Assembly (NCBI RefSeq): GCF_024357955.1
Contig: NZ_JANEYT010000010.1
Coordinates: forward strand, 56,125-120,124
Direction of reading: 5' to 3'
DNA from: Photobacterium pectinilyticum
GTDB taxonomy: Bacteria; Pseudomonadota; Gammaproteobacteria; Enterobacterales; Vibrionaceae
Length of the DNA stretch: 64,000 nt
Shown: piece by piece, positions 9,329 through 20,225 of the stretch
How the letters are laid out: each line of letters begins with the position of its first letter
Position numbering within the stretch: position 1 is the first letter of the stretch
The notes under the pieces: generated by a model
What the model was told of the DNA's origin: nothing
Databases searched by the model: none
The model's input: only the letters and a program-made list of their open reading frames with translations
Program-made: the position numbers and the translations under genes

Positions 9329-9365
9329 AAAATCAGGCTGCCGAGTTTAATACCCGGCAGCAGGG
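9329..9365 (-). terminator. Possible terminator downstream of ald
   Basis: GCTGCCG and CGGCAGC arms with an 11-base loop between ald and trxB; on the minus strand it is followed by CTGATTTTAC, a weak T tract. The assignment is tentative. Confidence 0.35.
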
Positions 9366-9424
9366 ATAAGTTGTTTTAGATTATTTTCGCATAATCTATA
9401 ATTATTAGTTATAACTATTCAAGG

Positions 9425-10546
9425 TCAGTGCATGCTGATAGCGACAGTCGGATCAGTGAAATGCAAGTCAAAACTGTCGGCAACTTCTTTACAAGTAACT
9501 TTACCATATATCACATTCATGCCAGCAAGGAATCCGGGATCAGCGAGCAGGGCTTTTTTGTAACCGAGGTTCGCGAGCTTTATTACATAGGGTAGCGTTG
9601 CATTATTTAGCGCAAAAGTAGACGTTCTTGCGACGGCTCCAGGCATATTGGCTACACAATAATGCACCACACCATCGACGATATAGGTGGGGTCTGTATG
9701 GGTGGTCGGGTGAGAGGTTTCAAAGCAACCTCCTTGATCAATAGCGACGTCTACTAGTGCCGATCCGGCCTTCATTTTCTTGACGTGATCAGCGGTGATC
9801 AGCTTAGGTGCTGCAGCCCCGGGGATCAGCACCGCACCAATGATAATGTCGGCTTCAGGCACCAATCGGTCGATGGTCTCAGTGGTTGAGTAGGTGAGAT
9901 TTACCGCTCCTTTGAACTCGCAATCGAGTGCTCTGAGGGTATCGAGATTACGGTCAAGAAGGGTGACATTAGCACGCATCCCCACCGCCATGCGCGCGGC
10001 ATTGGAGCCGACAACCCCGCCCCCTAAAATCAACACGTTGGCTGGCTCGACGCCTGGAACGCCACTGAGCAGCAATCCACGGCCACCGTTAGAATTCTCT
10101 AGTGTTTGGGCTCCTGCTTGGATAGACATTCTGCCCGCCACCTCAGACATAGGGGCTAGCAGCGGTAATTTTCCTGAGGAATCGGTGACGGTTTCGTAAG
10201 CAATACAGACAGCTTTGCTATCAATCAGGTCTTTTGTTTGCGGAAAATCTGGTGCAAGATGGAGATACGTGAATAAAATCTGCCCTTTATTCAGCATGGC
10301 TCTTTCTTCTGCTTGAGGCTCTTTTACTTTGACAATCATCTCTGATCTGGTAAAAACTTCTTTAGCGTTAGAAATAATTGTAGCGCCAGCGTTTTCATAG
10401 TCTACGTCTGACAGCCCGATCCCGACTCCGGCCAGGGTTTCGACCAAGACTTGATGACCGAGTGATGTGAGCTCACGGACACTGCTGGTAACGAGGCCAA
10501 CACGGTATTCGTGGTTTTTGATTTCTTTTGGAACTCCAATAATCAT
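9425..10546 (-). CDS. ald: Alanine dehydrogenase
   Basis: Catalyses reversible NAD-dependent conversion of L-alanine to pyruvate and ammonia. The ATG at 10546 was chosen because a strong GGGAGGAG lies just upstream; the protein is then 373 residues (usual about 370). Substrate residues Arg15 (EYRVGL), Lys75 (VKVKEPQ) and His96 (YLHLAP) are at the family positions. The Rossmann motif LGGGVVGSNAARMAVGMGA-like is seen at about 170-188, and DVAIDQGGC at about 266-274 carries the catalytic Asp. It is divergent from lrp, a setting in which Lrp often controls ald in other bacteria; that regulation is inferred here. Confidence 0.95.
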   Translation of the reverse strand: MIIGVPKEIKNHEYRVGLVTSSVRELTSLGHQVLVETLAGVGIGLSDVDYENAGATIISNAKEVFTRSEMIVKVKEPQAEERAMLNKGQILFTYLHLAPDFPQTKDLIDSKAVCIAYETVTDSSGKLPLLAPMSEVAGRMSIQAGAQTLENSNGGRGLLLSGVPGVEPANVLILGGGVVGSNAARMAVGMRANVTLLDRNLDTLRALDCEFKGAVNLTYSTTETIDRLVPEADIIIGAVLIPGAAAPKLITADHVKKMKAGSALVDVAIDQGGCFETSHPTTHTDPTYIVDGVVHYCVANMPGAVARTSTFALNNATLPYVIKLANLGYKKALLADPGFLAGMNVIYGKVTCKEVADSFDLHFTDPTVAISMH

Positions 10547-10581
10547 GCTGCTCCTCCCTTGGCATCCAGTATGATTGGCTA

Positions 10582-10609
10582 TTGACAAGGATGTAAATGC
10601 AGATCTAAT
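10582..10609 (+). promoter_or_regulatory. Candidate lrp promoter
   Basis: TTGACA (10582-10587), 16 bases, then TCTAAT (10604-10609), about 95 bp upstream of lrp in the 156-bp ald-lrp divergent region. A second weaker pair, TTGACT with TCTAAA, begins at 10621. Which is used cannot be told from the sequence. Confidence 0.35.
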
Positions 10610-10702
10610 GGCAGTATAGTTTGACTAACACAGTATTTGATTCTAAAAAATAGAAATCTGTAGTATATTTTTTTGCAAGGAAGTAAGAAGGTGGAATAAA
10701 AA

Positions 10703-11197
10703 ATGGTAGATACCAAGAAGAAACCATCCAAGGAATTGGATCGTATTGACCGCAACATTTTGAATGAGCTTCAAAAAGATGGTCGTATTTCAAATGTAGA
10801 GTTATCCAAGCGTGTTGGCTTGTCTCCAACACCATGTCTTGAGCGTGTACGCCGTCTAGAGCGTCAGGGCTACATCAGTGGCTATACCGCGCTTCTAAAC
10901 CCGCAGTATCTTGATGCCTCTCTGTTAGTTTTTGTAGAGATCACGCTAAACCGTGGTGCGCCAGATGTGTTTGAGCTGTTTAATGCGTCGGTACAGGAAC
11001 TGGAAGATATTCAGGAATGCCATTTGGTATCCGGTGATTTCGACTATTTGCTGAAAACCCGTGTGGCAGACATGTCAGCTTACCGTAAGCTGTTAGGTGA
11101 AACTCTACTGCGTCTTCCTGGTGTGAACGACACCCGCACTTATGTGGTGATGGAAGAAGTGAAGCAGACCAACAACCTTGTGATCAAAACTCGTTAA
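10703..11197 (+). CDS. lrp: Leucine-responsive regulatory protein Lrp
   Basis: Global DNA-binding regulator of amino acid metabolism and feast/famine response. The 164 residues match the E. coli length. The helix-turn-helix lies at about 27-58 (RISNVELSKRVGLSPTPCLERVRRLE) and is followed by the RAM ligand-binding/oligomerisation domain (VFVEITLNRGAPDVFE, HLVSGDFDYLLKTRV). Divergent from ald. It is followed by a clear terminator, so it is probably monocistronic. Confidence 0.97.
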   Translation: MVDTKKKPSKELDRIDRNILNELQKDGRISNVELSKRVGLSPTPCLERVRRLERQGYISGYTALLNPQYLDASLLVFVEITLNRGAPDVFELFNASVQELEDIQECHLVSGDFDYLLKTRVADMSAYRKLLGETLLRLPGVNDTRTYVVMEEVKQTNNLVIKTR

Positions 11198-11239
11198 GCT
11201 TCACTGTTGAGGTCTATACCTAAGGTTTTTGGGTATATC

Positions 11240-11270
11240 AATCAAGCGGCGTTCAGCCGCTTGATTTGTT
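11240..11270 (+). terminator. lrp terminator
   Basis: An 11-bp stem AATCAAGCGGC/GCCGCTTGATT (11240-11250, 11256-11266) with loop GTTCA and a T-rich tail. Confidence 0.85.
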
Positions 11271-11471
11271 TCTGTGGTCTGATAAATGAAAAGTAAACAA
11301 TGACCACGCAACACTTTGTTAGCCACTGCTAACGCAAGGTGCTTGTATTTTCAACACTTCCTGTGAAAACTTCGTTGTCTCTTCCTATATTCACCTTTTC
11401 AAAATGGCAAAAACTGACGCTATTTAGTATAAGATATGCGTTAGGTCATCAGGCCCTATTTTTACTGGCGC

Positions 11472-11499
11472 CTGACACGCTATCAGCTATTGGTATAAT
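11472..11499 (+). promoter_or_regulatory. Predicted sigma-70 promoter of ftsK
   Basis: CTGACA (11472-11477), 16-base spacer, TATAAT (11494-11499): five of six and six of six consensus bases. It lies about 110 bp before the ftsK start and after the lrp terminator. The rest of the 413-bp gap (11198-11610) holds only the lrp terminator and no convincing gene; no LexA box was seen. Confidence 0.6.
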
Positions 11500-11610
11500 A
11501 ATAACACCGAGCAGGGATGTCCTTGTTCTGATAGTTAAAAAGATTCAACGCATCTGTCCGCAGGCAGAATGGGTTGGGCATTAAGCAATTTGTTACATCG
11601 GAGTGTTTTT

Positions 11611-14600
11611 TTGAGGAAAGTAAAGGGCAAGAAGCAGCCTAAAATGCGTCTTTCCGGGGGACAGCGCTTACTGGAAAGCTTTCTTATCATCGGCATCTTG
11701 TCGGCGATTTTCATCATGGTTGCGCTGTTAAGTTTTGATCCTGCCGATCCCTCCTGGTCCCAAACAGCTTGGGAAGGGCCAGTGCAAAATAAAGCAGGGG
11801 CCTTCGGCGCTTTGGTTGCCGATACCTTGTTGTTTGTATTTGGTTCGCTTGCCTACCCACTTCCTGCAGTGATCATCCTCGCAGCTTGGATATTGTTCCG
11901 CAGGCGGCAACAGCCTCTCAAGTTGGATTACATGATATATGGTACCCGCCTGCTTGGTTTGTTGTGCATTTTTGTCGCCAGCTGCGGGCTAGCTGATCTT
12001 AATTTTGATGATATCTGGTATTTCTCCTCTGGCGGTGTGATTGGCGATGTGGTGTCAAATATGGCGCTGCCAATGTTCAATTTACTGGGCGCGACGCTGA
12101 TCCTGATGTTTGCTTGGGCGGTGGGCTTTACCCTGTTTACTGGTATCTCTTGGTTGACCATTGTCGATATCATTGGGGAGACGGTACTCGGCTCTATGGC
12201 ATGGCTACTTAACAAAGTACGCTCAGATAAATCAGAGACGCTGACTCCTTTTGCGGCTGATATCCCGGATGAGCATCAGACTGAATTCGGCCGCCAACTG
12301 GCGATGCAACAAACGGAATCAGAGCCTGATGCGGACGATGTTTTGCTGGCTTCGAGTAGCCGTACAACGCCACCGCAGGTTGAGGAAAGAAATCGCTTTG
12401 CCCGTAAGGAGCCAAGTTTTGAACAGTCAGCTCAGCATGCTGCCGATCCGCTGTTGAATACCAACGAACCGAAAATTGTAATGCCTGAGCGTCAACGTCA
12501 GGCTCGAGTTCATGCTAACAGCGTGGTTGCCACAGCCGCTGCGGCAACTGCTGTTGCTGCCAATGCGGAGGCTAACGCTGAAACCGTCGCTAATGTGGCG
12601 ATGGCTGAGCCGATACAGCCAGTATCGGTGGCTACATCGGTTGAACCTGTTTTGTCTAGTGTGTCGGACACCCCGACAACAGAAAGTACGACACCAGAAA
12701 GTACAGCCACATCGAGTGCTGAAGAGGTTGTTGAGGTGAATTCGACCCAGCAAGCCAAGGGGATGTCAATCGCCGAGCTTGAAAGGCAGCTGGATATCGA
12801 TGAGAACTTTTCTGTATATATCGATGAAGGTAAATTAGCACCGCAAGAAGGTGATGTTTCGTCTAGTACGGCCTCTTCCGCGGTGATGGATACAGAGCAT
12901 ACGGCTACTGAACGAGCCCCTGTTGCAGCTCCTGCGTTTGAACCAGCAGTCGATACGGTTGCTGACGTTACGACGATGTCGTCAGTCGCACAAGCTGAAC
13001 ATGTACAACGGCAGGGCGAAGCAACGCCCTCTGCGAGCATGTCATTTAACAATGATGAGTTCATTCCTGACGTGGCAGAGGATAATTCATCACCGGTTCA
13101 CGTTGAGCCTGTTACAACAAAACCTCATGTTGCTCAAACTGGTATGTATGAACCAGTTCAACAGGAGGTGACGGGTATGGTAGAAAGCAGACAAGAAGTA
13201 CCGGTTGATAGCATTGAGCCAAACGATATCGAGTTAGCTCATGATATTGAAATTGGTGTTCAGGATGGTATGTCTGAGCTGGAACGGGCTGAGCGTGAAA
13301 TGGCCCCTGTCGATAGCGAGGACCACATCGAAAACAGCAGCGATCAAGACTTGAATGATGAAGAAGCCTTCCTCAAGAAGATCCGCGACGCCCAGAAAGC
13401 CCAAGCCCAAGCTGCAGGTTTGGATAATCCGTTCTTGATGAAGCGGGAAGCGGATTTGCCAAAACCAACGTCGCCGATGCCAACCATCGATCTATTGGCC
13501 CCGCCGAAACAAAACGTTCAATCGACGACCGAGGAAGAGCTAAAGCAGACCGCTATGCTGGTTGAATCGAAACTCGCCGATTATAAGATCAAAGCCAAGG
13601 TCGTTGGGGTATACCCTGGCCCAGTTATTACCCGTTATGAGCTCGATCTTGCGCCGGGTGTGAAAGTGAGCCGTATTTCCGGTCTTGCCAAAGACTTGGC
13701 GCGCGCCTTGTCAGCATCTGCCGTTCGTGTGGTTGAAGTGATCCCGGGTAAGCCATACATAGGTCTTGAACTGCCGAATGTGAACCGCGAAACGGTGTAT
13801 ATGTCTGAAGTCGTCGACAGTGATAACTTCCAGCACAAGAAAGGAGCGCTGCCGATTGTATTAGGTTACGACATCGCTGGTGAAGCCGTGGTGGCGGACC
13901 TGTGTAAGATGCCACACTTGCTGGTAGCCGGTACAACGGGGTCGGGTAAGTCGGTCGGGGTGAACGTCATGATCTTGAGCTTGCTGTATAAGTGCAAGCC
14001 GGAAGATTGTCGCTTCATTATGATTGACCCGAAAATGCTGGAATTGTCGATTTATGAGGGTATTCCGCATTTATTGACCGAAGTGGTCACAGACATGAAA
14101 GACGCCAGCAATGCCTTGCGCTGGTGTGTGGGTGAGATGGAACGCCGGTACAAGCTAATGGCGGCATGCGGTGTACGTAACCTGGCTGGTTACAATGCCA
14201 AACTGGAAGAAGCCGCTGCAGCGGGGCATCCTATTCATGACCCACTCTGGAAGCCAGGCGATAGTATGGACGAGTACCCGCCGTTATTGGACAAAATGCC
14301 AAGCATTGTTGTTATTGTCGACGAGTTTGCTGACTTGATGATGGTGGTGGGTAAGAAGGTTGAAGAGTTGATTGCCCGCCTTGCGCAGAAGGCGCGCGCG
14401 GCAGGAATCCACTTGGTGCTGGCGACACAGCGTCCATCGGTGGATGTGATCACCGGTCTTATCAAGGCTAATATCCCGAGCCGTATGGCCTTTACCGTAT
14501 CGACCAAAACTGACTCCCGAACCATTCTCGATCAAGGTGGCGCTGAGTCGTTGCTGGGTATGGGTGACATGCTGTACTTGCCAGCTGGGAGTAACCATCC

Positions 14601-14967
14601 CGTCCGTGTCCACGGTGCGTTTGCCTCGGATGAAGATGTCCACAACGTGGTGAATGACTGGAAAGCTCGTGGTAAACCACAGTATATCGAGGGGATCTTG
14701 GAAGCTGACCAAGGAAGTGAAGGCCTGCTACCGGGAGAGACCCCGGTCGCTGGAGAGGATGATCTCGATCAGCTGTTTGATGAAGTGGCTGCATTTGTTT
14801 CAGAGTCACGTCGTGGTTCAGTTTCTGGTGTCCAACGTCGGTTTAAGATTGGCTACAACCGTGCTGCCCGCATTGTCGAACAGCTTGAGGCGCATGGCAT
14901 CGTTAGTGCACCAGGCCATAACGGTAATCGTGAGGTTTTGGCACCACCGCCAGCCCCTCGTGATTAA
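11611..14967 (+). CDS. ftsK: DNA translocase FtsK
   Basis: Septal DNA pump that clears chromosome dimers at division and activates XerCD recombination. The TTG at 11611 was preferred because GGAG lies 7 bases upstream; an in-frame ATG at 11569 has no such site. The protein is then 1118 residues: N-terminal membrane domain with about four helices (about 20-195), a long low-complexity acidic/Ala-rich linker (about 200-610), the RecA-like motor with Walker A GTTGSGKS (about 773-781) and Walker [14 protein letters not shown], and the C-terminal gamma domain (about 1045-1110, [18 protein letters not shown]), which reads the KOPS orientation sequence. Followed closely by lolA. Confidence 0.94.
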   Translation: MRKVKGKKQPKMRLSGGQRLLESFLIIGILSAIFIMVALLSFDPADPSWSQTAWEGPVQNKAGAFGALVADTLLFVFGSLAYPLPAVIILAAWILFRRRQQPLKLDYMIYGTRLLGLLCIFVASCGLADLNFDDIWYFSSGGVIGDVVSNMALPMFNLLGATLILMFAWAVGFTLFTGISWLTIVDIIGETVLGSMAWLLNKVRSDKSETLTPFAADIPDEHQTEFGRQLAMQQTESEPDADDVLLASSSRTTPPQVEERNRFARKEPSFEQSAQHAADPLLNTNEPKIVMPERQRQARVHANSVVATAAAATAVAANAEANAETVANVAMAEPIQPVSVATSVEPVLSSVSDTPTTESTTPESTATSSAEEVVEVNSTQQAKGMSIAELERQLDIDENFSVYIDEGKLAPQEGDVSSSTASSAVMDTEHTATERAPVAAPAFEPAVDTVADVTTMSSVAQAEHVQRQGEATPSASMSFNNDEFIPDVAEDNSSPVHVEPVTTKPHVAQTGMYEPVQQEVTGMVESRQEVPVDSIEPNDIELAHDIEIGVQDGMSELERAEREMAPVDSEDHIENSSDQDLNDEEAFLKKIRDAQKAQAQAAGLDNPFLMKREADLPKPTSPMPTIDLLAPPKQNVQSTTEEELKQTAMLVESKLADYKIKAKVVGVYPGPVITRYELDLAPGVKVSRISGLAKDLARALSASAVRVVEVIPGKPYIGLELPNVNRETVYMSEVVDSDNFQHKKGALPIVLGYDIAGEAVVADLCKMPHLLVAGTTGSGKSVGVNVMILSLLYKCKPEDCRFIMIDPKMLELSIYEGIPHLLTEVVTDMKDASNALRWCVGEMERRYKLMAACGVRNLAGYNAKLEEAAAAGHPIHDPLWKPGDSMDEYPPLLDKMPSIVVIVDEFADLMMVVGKKVEELIARLAQKARAAGIHLVLATQRPSVDVITGLIKANIPSRMAFTVSTKTDSRTILDQGGAESLLGMGDMLYLPAGSNHPVRVHGAFASDEDVHNVVNDWKARGKPQYIEGILEADQGSEGLLPGETPVAGEDDLDQLFDEVAAFVSESRRGSVSGVQRRFKIGYNRAARIVEQLEAHGIVSAPGHNGNREVLAPPPAPRD

Positions 14968-15001
14968 CCGTTGATAAAACACAAGACAACCCGTAATTAC
15001 C

Positions 15002-15029
15002 ATGCCTGCTACGATCAAATAGCAGGCAT
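15002..15029 (+). other. Hairpin between ftsK and lolA
   Basis: A perfect 10-bp stem ATGCCTGCTA/TAGCAGGCAT with an 8-base loop, without a following T tract, ending 18 bp before the lolA start. It may be a transcript-processing or stability element; it does not look like a terminator. Confidence 0.5.
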
Positions 15030-15047
15030 CTGAAAAGGTTTAACAGA

Positions 15048-15665
15048 ATGATTAAAAAAGTGCTTTTGAGTATGTTGGTTGCCAGCCCGTTGTTGTTGGC
15101 GGGTCAAGCACTGGCGAATCCACAGCAGGAACTGAGTAGTCGTTTGGGCAAAGTGAATGCTTTTAGTGCTGACTTTACCCAAACCGTTGTAAGCCCAGAG
15201 GGAAGCTTGCTGGTGGAAGGCACTGGTGATGTATCCATCAAACGACCAAACCTGTTCCGTTGGAATACGGAAACGCCAGACGAGAATATTTTGATCTCTG
15301 ATGGCAAGACACTGTGGTATTACAGCCCGTTTATCGAGCAAGTAACCGCGATGTGGCTTAATGACGCGACGGATCAAACGCCATTCGTACTGCTGACCCG
15401 CAATAGCGCTTCAGACTGGGCTAATTACAATGTGTCGCAAACGGCTGACACTTTTACCCTGACCCCGAAAAGTGGTGCGTCCTCTATGGGGCAGTTTGTT
15501 GTAACCGTGGCCCAGTCGGGTGTGGTGCGTAGTTTCTCTGTGGTTGAACAAGATGGTCAGCGCAGTAATTTCAAACTGACGAAGTTCCAGAAGCAAACAC
15601 CAGCCTCGAGCCTGTTCTCCTTTACCCCGCCGAAAGGGGTTGAGCTGGATGACCAGCGTAATTAA
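15048..15665 (+). CDS. lolA: Outer-membrane lipoprotein carrier protein LolA
   Basis: Periplasmic chaperone that takes lipoproteins from LolCDE to LolB at the outer membrane. The 205 residues start with a clear signal peptide (KK, then a hydrophobic core, cleavage expected after AQALA-type residues at about 23, LAGQALA-NPQQ). The mature protein shows FSADFTQTV, the GDVSIKRPNLFRWN segment with the conserved Arg, and LWYYSPFIEQVT. Located between ftsK and rarA as in other gamma-proteobacteria; AAAGG precedes the ATG. Confidence 0.94.
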   Translation: MIKKVLLSMLVASPLLLAGQALANPQQELSSRLGKVNAFSADFTQTVVSPEGSLLVEGTGDVSIKRPNLFRWNTETPDENILISDGKTLWYYSPFIEQVTAMWLNDATDQTPFVLLTRNSASDWANYNVSQTADTFTLTPKSGASSMGQFVVTVAQSGVVRSFSVVEQDGQRSNFKLTKFQKQTPASSLFSFTPPKGVELDDQRN

Positions 15666-15726
15666 GCTAGAGCGAATCGCCCAGGTTTATGTCCCGAGGC
15701 GATAGCAAACAGTGAACCAGATTGAT

Positions 15727-15760
15727 TTAGGTGGTACGGCAGTACCACCTAATTTTGTTT
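15727..15760 (+). terminator. lolA terminator
   Basis: An 11-bp stem around AGGTGGTAC/GTACCACCT with loop GGCA, then TTTTGTTT. It ends just before the rarA ribosome-binding site AAGGAG (15761-15766). Confidence 0.8.
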
Positions 15761-15774
15761 AAGGAGCGGTGATT

Positions 15775-17115
15775 TTGAGTAATTTCAGCCTGGATTTTTC
15801 ATCGGACTTCCGTCCGTTGGCAGCCAGAATGCGCCCACGAACCGTGCAGGAATACATTGGTCAGAAACATATTCTGGCCCAAGGCAAGCCCCTAAGGCGT
15901 GCGTTGGAGGCCGGACACCTGCATTCGATGATTTTGTGGGGACCGCCGGGTACAGGTAAAACCACGCTGGCAGAGGTGGCCGCCCATTATGCCAATGCTG
16001 AAGTTGAACGTGTATCGGCTGTAACATCGGGTGTTAAAGATATCCGTGCAGCTATCGATAAAGCCCGTGATAATAAGATGGCCGGCCGCCGTACCATTTT
16101 GTTTGTGGATGAGGTCCATCGCTTTAACAAAAGCCAGCAGGATGCCTTTTTGCCTCATATCGAAGACGGCACTGTGACCTTTATTGGCGCAACGACTGAA
16201 AATCCATCTTTTGAACTAAATAACGCATTGTTGTCACGCGCCCGGGTCTACAAGCTTAAGTCTCTGGAGAACGAAGACATCCTTGAAGTCATCGAGCAAG
16301 CCCTAGTAGACAAGGAACGTGGCGTGTCGGAGAGCAATCTGGTCTTTGTCGATGAAGTGAAAGAACGCCTTGCCGAATTGGTTGGGGGTGATGCCCGGAT
16401 GTCACTAAATTACCTTGAGCAGTTGATTGATATGGCAGATGAGGATAAGCAGGGCAACAAGCTGATCACTCTTGCCTTGCTGGCCGAGGTGGCGGGTGAG
16501 AAGATCGCTCGTTTCGATAACAAGGGTGATCTGTGGTACGACATGATCTCTGCCGTGCACAAGTCGATTCGTGGATCGAGCCCGGATGGCGGTCTGTACT
16601 GGTTTGCACGTATGCTGCAGGCCGGGTGCGATCCCTTGTATGTTGCCCGCCGTCTGCTGGCAATAGCCTCGGAAGATATTGGCAATGCTGATCCACGTGC
16701 AATGCAGGTAGCCGTATCGGCCTGGGATTGTTTTACCCGGGTCGGGGCCTATGAGGGCGAACGCGCAATAGCCCAGGCGATTGTATATTTGGCTTGTGCA
16801 CCGAAAAGTAATGCGGTGTATACCGCATTTAAACAAGCCAAGTTAGATGCTGCTAACTATCCTGACTATGAAGTGCCGCACCATTTGCGTAACGCGCCGA
16901 CCAAACTGATGAAAGAGATGGGATATGGTCAGGAGTATCGTTATGCCCATGACGAGCCGGGCGCCTATGCTGCAGGCGAGAGCTATTTTCCGCAGGAGTT
17001 GGCGGGTACTCGCTATTATCAGCCGACAAATCGGGGCTTAGAGACCAAAATTTCCGAAAAGTTAGATTATCTTGCTTCTTTAGATGCAAAAAGCACTTCA
17101 AAGCGCTATCAATAA
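15775..17115 (+). CDS. rarA: Replication-associated recombination protein A (RarA/MgsA)
   Basis: AAA+ ATPase related to clamp loaders, acting at stalled replication forks. The TTG at 15775 was chosen because AAGGAG is 8 bases upstream and the product [21 protein letters not shown] matches E. coli; length 446 (E. coli 447). Motifs: Walker [10 protein letters not shown] (about 58-66), Walker [11 protein letters not shown] (about 106-115), sensor 1 GATTENPSF, arginine finger [10 protein letters not shown], then the tetramerisation domain. An upstream in-frame GTG at 15769 is only 2 bases from the ribosome site and is unlikely. Confidence 0.94.
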   Translation: MSNFSLDFSSDFRPLAARMRPRTVQEYIGQKHILAQGKPLRRALEAGHLHSMILWGPPGTGKTTLAEVAAHYANAEVERVSAVTSGVKDIRAAIDKARDNKMAGRRTILFVDEVHRFNKSQQDAFLPHIEDGTVTFIGATTENPSFELNNALLSRARVYKLKSLENEDILEVIEQALVDKERGVSESNLVFVDEVKERLAELVGGDARMSLNYLEQLIDMADEDKQGNKLITLALLAEVAGEKIARFDNKGDLWYDMISAVHKSIRGSSPDGGLYWFARMLQAGCDPLYVARRLLAIASEDIGNADPRAMQVAVSAWDCFTRVGAYEGERAIAQAIVYLACAPKSNAVYTAFKQAKLDAANYPDYEVPHHLRNAPTKLMKEMGYGQEYRYAHDEPGAYAAGESYFPQELAGTRYYQPTNRGLETKISEKLDYLASLDAKSTSKRYQ

Positions 17116-17203
17116 TAGGGCTTTTTGGGTATTGTTGAGGGATCCGCGTTAGGTTGCCTAACGCCTTATGAATTAAAAATTATTTGGCCATCAATTTGGC
17201 TAA

Positions 17204-18550
<1,347 letters not shown>

Positions 18551-18573
18551 TTTATACCGCTGTTGCAAACTAC

Positions 18574-18602
18574 AAAACCCAGCCAATTGGCTGGGTTTTT
18601 TT
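18574..18602 (+). terminator. serS terminator
   Basis: AAACCCAGCC/GGCTGGGTTT palindrome with a short AATT centre followed by a T tract. Confidence 0.9.
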
Positions 18603-18785
18603 ATAGCTATCATCAATGGTTTTCAACAGAAATAGCTGCCATTGAAGATATTGAGTGGTTTTTTATGCGATAAATATGATTATTTTGTCAGTTTGCGCTT
18701 GTGTCGTCATTGATATTCGATATAATCGCGTTATTGATGAGTTATGCATTTTTATTGAAAATTTAATCATTCAGGAAGCAGTAGA

Positions 18786-20159
18786 ATGACAGATACCCTT
18801 TTAGCCCAAAGCAACTACAAAACCAGCCGGAACGTGCTGATGTTCGCCATTCCCTCGATACTGGGGTTGTTCTTTTTTTTAGCTCCGCTTACCGTCAACG
18901 GTGACTTTACGTTTCCATTAGCCCTGATGGCCAAAGGTTTCAAAGCTTTGCTGGGTGATGCTATTCTACCTACGGTAACGGCGGTTATCTGTTTGTCTGC
19001 TGTTCTTTCAATATTGGCCAGTGTGGCAAAGCCTACTTTTGTGACTCAATCTCCGTTGCTAACTCGCCTTTTTGTATTGAGCCCAACTTGGTTAGTTATT
19101 CGTAGCCTAGGTGCTGCTTTTACATTGATTGCCTTGTATCAAGTCGGCCCAGAAATGTTCTGGAATGGTAATACCGGCGGGCTGGTACTGCATGATTTGC
19201 TACCGTCGTTGTTCGTGACTTTTATCTTTGCCGGATTGCTGCTGCCTCTGTTGTTAAACTTCGGGCTGCTTGAGCTATTGGGTACGTTACTTAGCAAGTT
19301 CATGCGTCCGGTATTTAGGCTGCCGGGGCGTGCAGCGATTGACTGTATATCATCTTGGCTGGGTGATGGCACTGTCGGCGTGATTTTGACCAGCAAGCAG
19401 TACGAACAGAAAAAATACACTGCCCGTGAAGCGGCAGTGGTTGCTACCATGTTCTCACCGGTTGGTATCTCGTTCTCGCTGGTGGTATTGACCCAGGTTG
19501 GCCTACAGAACTATTTTGTCCCTTTCTATGCGGCGATTTGTTTGTCTGGTGTGGTCGCTGCCATGGTGATTCAGTTTCTGCCACCTCTGTGTTACAAAAA
19601 AGACCTCTACATAGATGGAACCGCTCCAAATCGTGATGACGAATTAGTACCGGAAGGTCAGTCGGCAATGAGCTTCGGCATGGACATGGCCCTGCAGCGT
19701 GCTGATAAAGTAAAAAGCCTCGGTTCGGTGGCTAAAGAAGGTGTTCATAACGCACTAGATATGGTGATTGGTGTTCTTCCTGTTGTGATGGCAATCGGTA
19801 CTTTAGGTCTGGTGGTCGCAGAAACCACTCCGCTATTCTCCCTACTGGGCGCCCCCTTTGTCCCGCTGCTTGAGTTACTGAATGTTGCAGAGGCGCAGGC
19901 CGCAGCACAAACGATGCTGGTGGGTTTTACTGATATGTATGTACCGTCAATCATTGCAGCATCAAGCATCGATGCTGAATTAACCAAATTTGTTGTCGCT
20001 GCACTGTCTGTTACCCAGCTTATCTTTATGTCTGAAACCGGCTCTGTGATCCTCAGCAGTAAGGTGCCAATTAACTTCCTAGAGTTGGCGGCTATATTCA
20101 TTCTGCGTACGCTGGTGACATTGCCACTTATCGTCGCGATAGCCCATTTGATTTTCTAA
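18786..20159 (+). CDS. YjiH family membrane protein (nucleoside-recognition/Gate domain)
   Basis: A 457-residue inner-membrane protein with about ten hydrophobic segments. It contains the paired Gate-domain stretches LGDGTVGVILTSKQYEQKKYTAREAAVVATMFSPVG (about 199-233, shown in parts: LGDGTVGV, YTAREAAVVATMFS) and GFTDMYVPSIIAASSI near residue 380, typical of the YjiH/nucleoside-recognition family. The substrate is unknown; family members are suspected transporters. AGGAAG precedes the ATG. It stands alone: serS terminates upstream and the next gene is convergent. Confidence 0.8.
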   Translation: MTDTLLAQSNYKTSRNVLMFAIPSILGLFFFLAPLTVNGDFTFPLALMAKGFKALLGDAILPTVTAVICLSAVLSILASVAKPTFVTQSPLLTRLFVLSPTWLVIRSLGAAFTLIALYQVGPEMFWNGNTGGLVLHDLLPSLFVTFIFAGLLLPLLLNFGLLELLGTLLSKFMRPVFRLPGRAAIDCISSWLGDGTVGVILTSKQYEQKKYTAREAAVVATMFSPVGISFSLVVLTQVGLQNYFVPFYAAICLSGVVAAMVIQFLPPLCYKKDLYIDGTAPNRDDELVPEGQSAMSFGMDMALQRADKVKSLGSVAKEGVHNALDMVIGVLPVVMAIGTLGLVVAETTPLFSLLGAPFVPLLELLNVAEAQAAAQTMLVGFTDMYVPSIIAASSIDAELTKFVVAALSVTQLIFMSETGSVILSSKVPINFLELAAIFILRTLVTLPLIVAIAHLIF

Positions 20160-20197
20160 TCAATACTAAGCTCTAAACACTGCTCCTTATCCCCTTC

Positions 20198-20225
20198 AAT
20201 TGCCCGGCCTCAAGACCGGGCAATT
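20198..20225. terminator. Hairpin between convergent yjiH-like gene and next gene
   Basis: AATTGCCCGG and CCGGGCAATT arms (20198-20207, 20216-20225) with an 8-base loop, overlapping the 3' end of the minus-strand gene. T tracts on either side are weak, so function as a terminator is uncertain. Confidence 0.45.

Noticed and set aside
11339..11584. 81-codon frame between lrp and ftsK
   Set aside because: It spans the ftsK promoter and start region, lacks a ribosome site and shows no recognisable product.
12510..13064. Minus-strand open frame (184 codons) inside ftsK
   Set aside because: It lies opposite the low-complexity linker of FtsK, which creates long stop-free antisense frames.
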